DNA from: Apodemus sylvaticus
Taxonomy: Eukaryota > Chordata > Mammalia > Rodentia > Muridae
DNA length: 64,000 nt
Direction: 5' to 3'
Assembly (NCBI RefSeq): GCF_947179515.1
Contig: NC_067481.1
Coordinates: 84,396,515-84,460,514 of the forward strand
The notes under the pieces were generated by a model. It worked only from the letters and a program-made list of their open reading frames with translations, had not been told where the DNA came from and made no database searches. The position numbers and the translations under genes are program-made. This document shows positions 57,813 through 64,000 of this stretch, one piece after another. How positions within the stretch are numbered: position 1 is the stretch's first letter; each line of letters starts with the position of its first letter.

Positions 57813-57962
57813 TATTTTGTTTTAGACAGGGTCTTTGTGTGAAGCCCTGTCTGTTCTGGAACTCACTCTATAGGCCAGCTTGACCTTGAACTCCCAGAGA
57901 TCAGCTCGCTCTGCCTCCCGAATCCTGGGATTAAAGATGAATCCTACCATGTCTGTCCTTAA
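57813..57962 (-). mobile_element. B1 SINE, diverged
   Basis: TTTTAGACAGGGTCTTTGTG, AGCCCTGTCTGTTCTGGAAC, TCACTCTATAGGCCAGCTTG, CTCTGCCTCCCGAATCCTGG and GATTAAAGATGAATCCTACC match B1 in reverse orientation. The (TG)n just before it lies at its A-tail side. Confidence 0.88.
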
Positions 57963-58314
57963 AACCATTTTAAACAGAGCAACCTTATTACAAAACAATG
58001 AAGTGTTTTTAGGACTTACTTAAGAACAAAATCCTATAACATCATCAAAACACTTTATCCACAAATTTTCCAGTAAGCACAGAAGGAAAAAAAAAAAAGA
58101 CTATTAAAGCTCATGCTAAGGTAGCTACACTTACTGAATGAAGCATTGTTTTTCTTAAAAGAAAATCAATATTTATCTTGATTCCATTACTAGAAAACAT
58201 TCCACTACATTCCAGGAGACCAAAGAAAGATATTAATTAGGCATGAAAGGGAAAGCGGTTTTCACAAATTTAAATTTAAGATATGTACTGCCTTGTTGTC
58301 TGCAGGGAGTCAAA
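57963..58314. other. Non-coding DNA, nothing recognised
   Basis: A12 run at 58088-58099. No gene or repeat family was recognised. Confidence 0.4.
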
Positions 58315-58640
58315 ATTTTTTCATTTTTTATTTAATCTTTTTTTGCTGTCGAGATCTTATCCCAATCCTGGTCCACCCTCTCATTATTCCACATCCCATA
58401 CCTCCTCTCGTGGGGATATGTCCACACACACCACCCCTACCCTCCCACCAGACCATCCTACTCCCTGGGGCCTCCAGTTTCTTGAGGGCTAGGTGTATCT
58501 TCTCTGAGTCCAAACCCTGCCATCCTCTGCTACATGTGTTTTAGGGACCTCATATCAGCTGGTGTTTTGTTCACACACTCTTTAGCTGTCTACCAGTGCC
58601 CCTCTACTCTAGTCACATTGTTCTAGCTTCTTACTTGCTG
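58315..58640 (-). mobile_element. Lx-type L1 3'UTR fragment
   Basis: On the plus strand, T-rich sequence then TCCACCCTCTCATTATTCCA, CTTGAGGGCTAGGTGTATCT, TCTGAGTCCAAACCCTGCCA, TCCTCTGCTACATGTGTTTT and CCTCATATCAGCTGGTGTTT match the reverse-oriented 3'UTR of old rodent Lx elements. It has no coding part. Confidence 0.7.
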
Positions 58641-61600
58641 GTAGAGACTGTCTTGTTACATACCTTCTCTTACACCTGCCAAATTTTCATTAGCCAATTT
58701 GATGAAATCTTGCTCAGTGAATGATGGGGAAATCATGCTTAGTGAGTTCTAAGATGATATTTTCCTTCATAATTAAAAGCAATGTGATAGGAGCCCGTCT
58801 ATTCTTCTTGGCATACATATATCAGGAATGTAATTATGCCAGGGAATGATGCCTAGAGATACAGAATGAATAAAATGACCATGGCAGAATATGTCTAGAA
58901 AAGAAAATACAAACACCCCATACACAAGAGCTTGTGTTTGTCCAGATTACTTAAAGTCCAATGAGATCCTGGCAGTTTCCATATTTAATGTGGACCACAG
59001 GAGAGACTAGTCCAGAAGCAAAGAGACTAAATAGGTGAACAAAACATGAGTGTTCAGGAAATATTCATCAAGCTGAACTAATGAGGTCATGATAAAAGTT
59101 CCAAGAAACAGATCGATTCTGTTGCTAAGTTAAAAATACAACTGGATTTTCCTAAACTCCTAGAAATGAGTATTTTCTAATTATTTAAAAATAGCTATTT
59201 TTTCATTTTATATGTTTGTGCACTTGGGTGTGTGCATGTGTATGTGTGCACTTGTATGTATGTGTTTCCTTTTGCTTCCCCCTAGCAGAGGAAGTTAATT
59301 TTTATTTTATCTGAACAAAAAAAAGGAATGAATTCCAGTTATGAAAGTCAGTAAAGTCTCAGAAGAAGGATGAGACAAGAAAGAATAGAAATTGGGTTAT
59401 GGCATACAGTATGAAATTTGATTACATCTACCATATGTTAGGTTGAAATAACAAGCAGATATTTGAATATATAAATCTGAAGTACAAGACCAGAAATTGA
59501 AGTTGGAGATGGAATGTGAGTTAATATTCGGCGCATTAAAAATATGCAACATAATGAATTCCTAAGGCAAGAAAGAGTGGATAAATTAAAACAAAAAGAT
59601 GGAATGATTTAACCTTGAGATGACCCAAAGACATTGGAAAGAAAAGAAAGAAAAAGATAATGGAAAGAAAAGAAAGAATTAGCAAAGGTTAAGAAAAACT
59701 GCCCAGAAAGTTAGCTGGAAAACTAATAAACAGTAGTGTCACCAAATCTCAGTCAAAAAATAGGGTGCAAGCATCTAGGTCAAATGATCTGTGACAGGCC
59801 AAATAAGGTAAAAACTGGGAACTTGTCATTATTCAAAGGAAAGAGAAGTTCATAAGTCACAAACTCAATTTTAGTAGAGCAGGAATCAAATTGCAATAAA
59901 AAACATGGGAGGAAACTGGCTCCCGATAATCTAGACAGGTATTTCTAGAGGTAAAATGCAGGTTATGTGTGGAATATGTCCAAAATGTTGTAAAAATGAA
60001 TATTTTGCCATGAACTAATATAGACAAAAATATTGACAGAAAAGTTATAGAGAGAATCACAAGAATGATATTCTGGGGGAAAACTCATGGGAAAATGAGC
60101 ACTGATAGGAAACATTGGTCTCAGGAGAATAGAATTGAAAATATTTTTTCCCATGGCCAAAGTGGAAAAGATACAATAAGTATGAATAGATGCAAGCATA
60201 TCATGTGTGATTGTATAGAATGTTATGCTCCATAACAGACTTTAAAATCCTAAATCTACACAGTTCATGCCATTAGAGTTAATACTGTGTACGATTCTAC
60301 ATCATGTAACAACTTGTAAATTATTTTTATTGCATCTAATTTATGGATAATATGGTTTTATGAAGTATTCCTCGTCGATACATTGGAGAATAAACACACA
60401 AAGCATTGAACATTAAGATATACAATAAATAAAACCAAGTAAACCTTCAAATGCTTCCTACAAAGGCTATGAAAGAATGGGGAAGATTAGAAGCTTCCTT
60501 CCACCTGTGTACATCAATATTGCTATTGTAAATATTAGCCATAATATGAATAACAATAAACCTCAACATGTTTAACATGCTTCTAATGATAGCTGATTCC
60601 AGCAATAGAATGAAGTCATGGCCCAGAATTATACAATATTTGATATTTTCAAGATTAAAAGCCTGACAAAACATATAAAGTACATAACAGTGTGCTTCGG
60701 ATGGAATCCACAGGGTGATTAACTGTGCTTGACATGCACTCCATGCCAAAGACCCTGGAATGCTGAAGCATGGGTTCTTGGATCAGCATTAGAGTTGGTC
60801 AACCTCCAAAGCAAATCAATAAGGTAGGGAAAGCTGAACAAGCCGGGCTGCTAAGCCTGAGAGAAGAACTGAAATCCACTCTCATTTTGATGAGCTAACA
60901 AAGCATAGAACGATGTAAGCATACAAACCTCTAAATCTTCAAGCTGATCATTCTGTGAAGAGTTTATGCAGAATACTGTTAACTCTCAGAAAGCACAATT
61001 AATGCTCAGTAGCTCATGAGTGGCATCTCTAAATGCAAAGACACGCTTGCCTACTCGACATGCAAATTTTTTAAATTTTCAGATTTGGCCTCAGAATTAT
61101 GGCTGAGTCAAAGCATGAAGCTACTTTATTTTCAGTAGCTATTGAGAATCATTCAGTTTGCTTTTAATGTATTCTATGCATTGTGTTCCTCTTCAGAAAT
61201 TAGCAGACAGGCAGTTTACCTAGCAGAAGAACAAATCATTTTGATAGACAGAATTACATCACATATTTCAAATATCCAAACCTTTTCAGAAATTAGATTA
61301 TACCTTATATTTATCTATTAGTTTATCCCTCACCATGTTTAAATGAAAATATGAAATATTTAAACTAAGTAAAGAAGAATGATCATTACATAACAGACAC
61401 AATTAACGTTTTTGGTGCATTACTTGCTGAGTCCTTAATACATAGATGACTTTGCTGAAGGTCTATGTCTTTAGAAAACCAAGCTCAGCTTGAAACAAAG
61501 GCAAACATCTGACAATCAGGAGAGATGTTGTCCTGGAGGACTAGCTGGACTTCCCAAGTGTCCTAGCTGCATGAATCATTGATATGCCTTCAATTATTTA

Positions 61601-61974
61601 AGATATGCTTTCTTTACTTTTCACCAAAGGCATCGTGAGAAGATTAATAATACTTGTTTTAGTGATTATAATGCAACTCACTTCCATTTATCAAGACAAG
61701 CATATTGCTTGCTCTATGTTCACAACGAGATCACAAAGCTAAAGACTAATTGAAGAGTGAAATAAATTTTCTTAACCCTAACCAAACCCCATGAATTAGA
61801 AAGAAATCTTCAACAGTTAAAAATATTTGTGTCATAAGGGACAGCCCACTACAATTAGTTGGCATATGACTTCATTATAATATATAAAAATATGAATGTG
61901 CAAGTATTTCCAATAATACTACCTGTGGAACAGAAATTAAAGTAAGGAGAGAAATAACTCAGGAAAATTGTACT
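58641..61974. other. Long stretch without recognised genes or repeats
   Basis: About 3.3 kb. A TG-rich imperfect tract lies at 59216-59268 and a GAAA-rich patch at 59635-59690. 60780-61330 is high-complexity and contains a perfect AP-1-type word TGAGTCA near 61103. No credible coding frame was found (60447-60749 and 59857-60199 on the minus strand are unrecognised). Confidence 0.4.
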
Positions 61975-62070
61975 GTATGTGTGTGTGTTTGTGTTTGTGT
62001 GTGTGTATACATTAACATATTTGCTGCATTGATATGTGTGTATATACACACATATATATACACATATACA
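61975..62070. repeat. Imperfect (TG)n followed by TATACACA-type repeat
   Basis: TG-rich at 61976-62006, then CACA/TATA mixtures at 62040-62070. The two parts are partly complementary. Confidence 0.85.
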
Positions 62071-62214
62071 TACCTATTCTCTAATTCATATAAGATTATA
62101 GGGATTAATAAGTTAATATCAATATACTTATATTAATATTAATATATTAATACTATAAATTAGCTGTCTTTACACTGTCATATAATATCTAATATTTTGC
62201 ATGCAAAGTTCAGA

Positions 62215-62310
62215 GCACGTAATTAACAAAATATAGTGGCGCAGACCTACACTCCCATCTCCTTGAGAGACTGAAGCGATGGTATTTCTTGAGCCTAGGA
62301 CCATTGAGAA
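62215..62310 (+). mobile_element. Possible old B1/7SL-like fragment
   Basis: ATATAGTGGCGCAGACCTAC, CTCCCATCTCCTTGAGAGAC and TTGAGCCTAGGACCATTGAG follow the order of a 7SL-derived monomer head (GGTGGCGC...CCTG...GAGG...TTGAG). The match is weak. Confidence 0.4.
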
Positions 62311-63355
62311 ACTCCCTTTCTTGAAGAAATACACAAGTATAAAAACATTTGGCTAATTCTAAGGACATTTTATTTGAATACACATGTCATCTTTTCTCAT
62401 GCCCTCTTTCCAGTGAAAGGTGGCTCATGTGATGCAGAATTCACACCTTGGGTGAAACCAAAGAACAGATTGGAATCAGAGTTTCAGGACATCCAGAAAT
62501 GCATAGTGGGATCCTGTCCTTAAAAATATTAAAATATAGTTTCTAAAAAGCTTAATAGGCAGCACAGGCAGTAAGGAATAAAAGGAAGCATATGATTAAA
62601 TACTCACACCCTCCCCTGGGCTCCCAAACATTCATTACTGCAGGCTTGCATTTCTCAGGCTTGCTGGAATACAGGAACAGGACTTGATTATAAACAAGAT
62701 CCAGGAGGAACTTATTAAAAGTTCTAGGTGCATGTTTTCATCAGACAGCAAATGTCCAATGGCACCAAGCACTGTCCAGTTCTGTCACAATGAAATTCCT
62801 CCCCTTACAGAAATAATTCAGTAATATCTGTGAGCTAACCAGTTCAGTACAGAATGGCAGGGCTTGACACATGCTTCAATGCAGAATTAGAATACGGGTG
62901 CTCTCTGGCAAATGGGTTTTTAAATAGTCTTTCACTGCTTGGATAAAAGAGAAATTCCACCTATAAATTTCCCATGCTGTACATAGAAATAAGGGTTCAT
63001 ACTTAATCATTATTCTGAAGATAAACACACAGCAAAGAAATCCACTTTTCATAACATATCTGTGATGGGGGTGGGGTATAGAATAGTTTTAATATAGCTA
63101 TAAAACCATAAGCTTCCATAAGGCTTTAAAAAAAACAGTCCATATTAGTTATCTATCCCCACCTCCTCTGCTCTACCCTCATTCACTGCCCATTTAAACT
63201 ATGCATTCCCTTTTCACAGTGCCTGTGTTCTACTGCTGTTCCCATCTTAACATCTTTTGCTCCTCAGTCACAATGGCCCCTTTGCAGTTTCTAGCTTCGA
63301 TGAACATTCCCAATACAAGACACAAATCTAAAGGTTCAAATGCATAATAGTGGCC
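62311..63355. other. Non-coding DNA, nothing recognised
   Basis: No gene or repeat family was recognised. Confidence 0.4.
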
Positions 63356-63756
63356 TAGTTCTCTTCTTTTACTGTGATGAATACCATGGCCAAAGCAGCT
63401 TGGGGAGGACATGATTTATTTTAGCTCACAGAATATGGTCCTTTCATCAATGGGAGTCAAAGCAGGAACTAACTGCAGATGTGTAAAGAAGAAACTTAAG
63501 CAGAAGCCATGGAGGACTGCTGCTTATTGGCTTGCTGCCTGGCGCCTGGCTCATGTTTATCTAATGTAAATAGTCCAGACCCACCTGCTTAATGATATTT
63601 TCTTTCATGGTGGACTGAACCCTCATAATCAATAACCAATGAGGAAAATGTCTCCATATATATGCCAATATGATCTGCATAATTCCTGTACTGAGGGTCC
63701 CTTTTCCAAATTGACTCTAGCTTGTGTTAAGCTGATCTTAAAACCGACTAGAACAG
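63356..63756 (+). mobile_element. Rodent dispersed repeat, possibly URR1/hAT-related
   Basis: TTTACTGTGATGAATACCAT, GGCCAAAGCAGCTTGGGGAG, GACATGATTTATTTTAGCTC, GCAGAAGCCATGGAGGACTG, CTGCTTATTGGCTTGCTGCC and GACTCTAGCTTGTGTTAAGC form a set I know as a very common rodent repeat. Its class is uncertain. The minus-strand frame at 63230-63412 overlaps its start and is not a gene. Confidence 0.55.
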
Positions 63757-64000
63757 ATAAAAGTGTAGAATGCTTTTAAACATTCACTTTGAAGCAGAGT
63801 TTAGTAAACTTTAAAATTACTAATGTACCTTTGAGTATAAGGTGTAACTTAGATCCTCCTCTATGCACATTTTCTATTAGTGGCACACTAGCTATGCTTC
63901 TAGGCTAGCGTGTTCCCTCTGTTCCCTCTGAGAAATGTACCAAGTTAACTACCATTTGAATTTTGATAGTTATAGATAAGAAGTGAAAAAACTATTTCCC
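63757..64000. other. Non-coding DNA at the window edge
   Basis: AT-rich. There is a short local duplication, TGTTCCCTC repeated at 63911 and 63921. Nothing else was recognised. Confidence 0.4.

Noticed and set aside
1..64000. tRNA genes, U6, 7SK, Y RNA or rat ID elements
   Set aside because: No stretch with the expected conserved words was seen by eye apart from tRNA-derived SINE heads. A tRNAscan/Rfam run would be decisive.

Overview
The window is murine rodent nuclear DNA, most consistent with rat (Rattus). The basis is repeat content: B1, B3/B2 and RSINE1-type SINEs, rodent L1/Lx LINEs, URR1-type rodent DNA transposons, and abundant CA, GA and tetranucleotide microsatellites. The youngest L1 copies end in a 3' terminus (AAATGTAAATAAAAAATATATCGAAT followed by an A-tail, in pieces at 30855-30880 and 36055-36080) that I associate with rat rather than house mouse. 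Typical rat ID elements were not seen, so the species call is an inference. No host protein-coding gene or exon could be supported. Every long open frame examined comes from an L1 (sense or antisense), a DNA transposon or a simple repeat.

Layout. 1-11 kb: AT-rich DNA with scattered SINEs, a 119-bp tandem duplication (2.1 kb), a 32-bp minisatellite (7.15 kb), a probable ancient L1M remnant (5.6-6.1 kb) and a B1 with clear target-site duplications (10.0 kb). 11-19 kb: three nested events: an Lx 3' end inside a SINE, a young L1 3' end inside a B3 with a 16-bp target duplication, and a B1 inside an L1. 19-27 kb: mostly unannotated DNA with microsatellites and one URR1 element.

27.6-36.1 kb is the most informative region. 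A full-length L1 (tandem-monomer 5'UTR, ORF1, ORF2, 3'UTR) is bounded by a 16-bp target duplication with one mismatch. Its ORF1 is interrupted after codon 64 by a second, 5'-truncated L1 of about 2.08 kb. The insertion happens to join ORF1 codons in frame to the reverse-transcriptase part of ORF2, giving a chimeric open frame.

37-50 kb: L1 and B3 fragments, a URR1-type cluster, a U1 snRNA pseudogene (41.8 kb), a ~690-bp compound tetranucleotide array (45.5-46.2 kb) and a long-3'UTR Lx copy. 50.1-57.5 kb: an old L1 with two ~246-bp 5'UTR monomers runs tail-to-tail into an inverted L1, making an imperfect palindrome with arms of about 1.65 kb. 57.5-64 kb: a B1, an Lx fragment and mostly unrecognised DNA.

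There is no operon or pathway here. The organising principle is layered retrotransposition into gene-poor, AT-rich chromatin. I found no evidence for a new biological system; the most notable items are the chimeric L1 frame, the monomeric L1 promoters, the L1 palindrome, the U1 relic and the structured tetranucleotide array.
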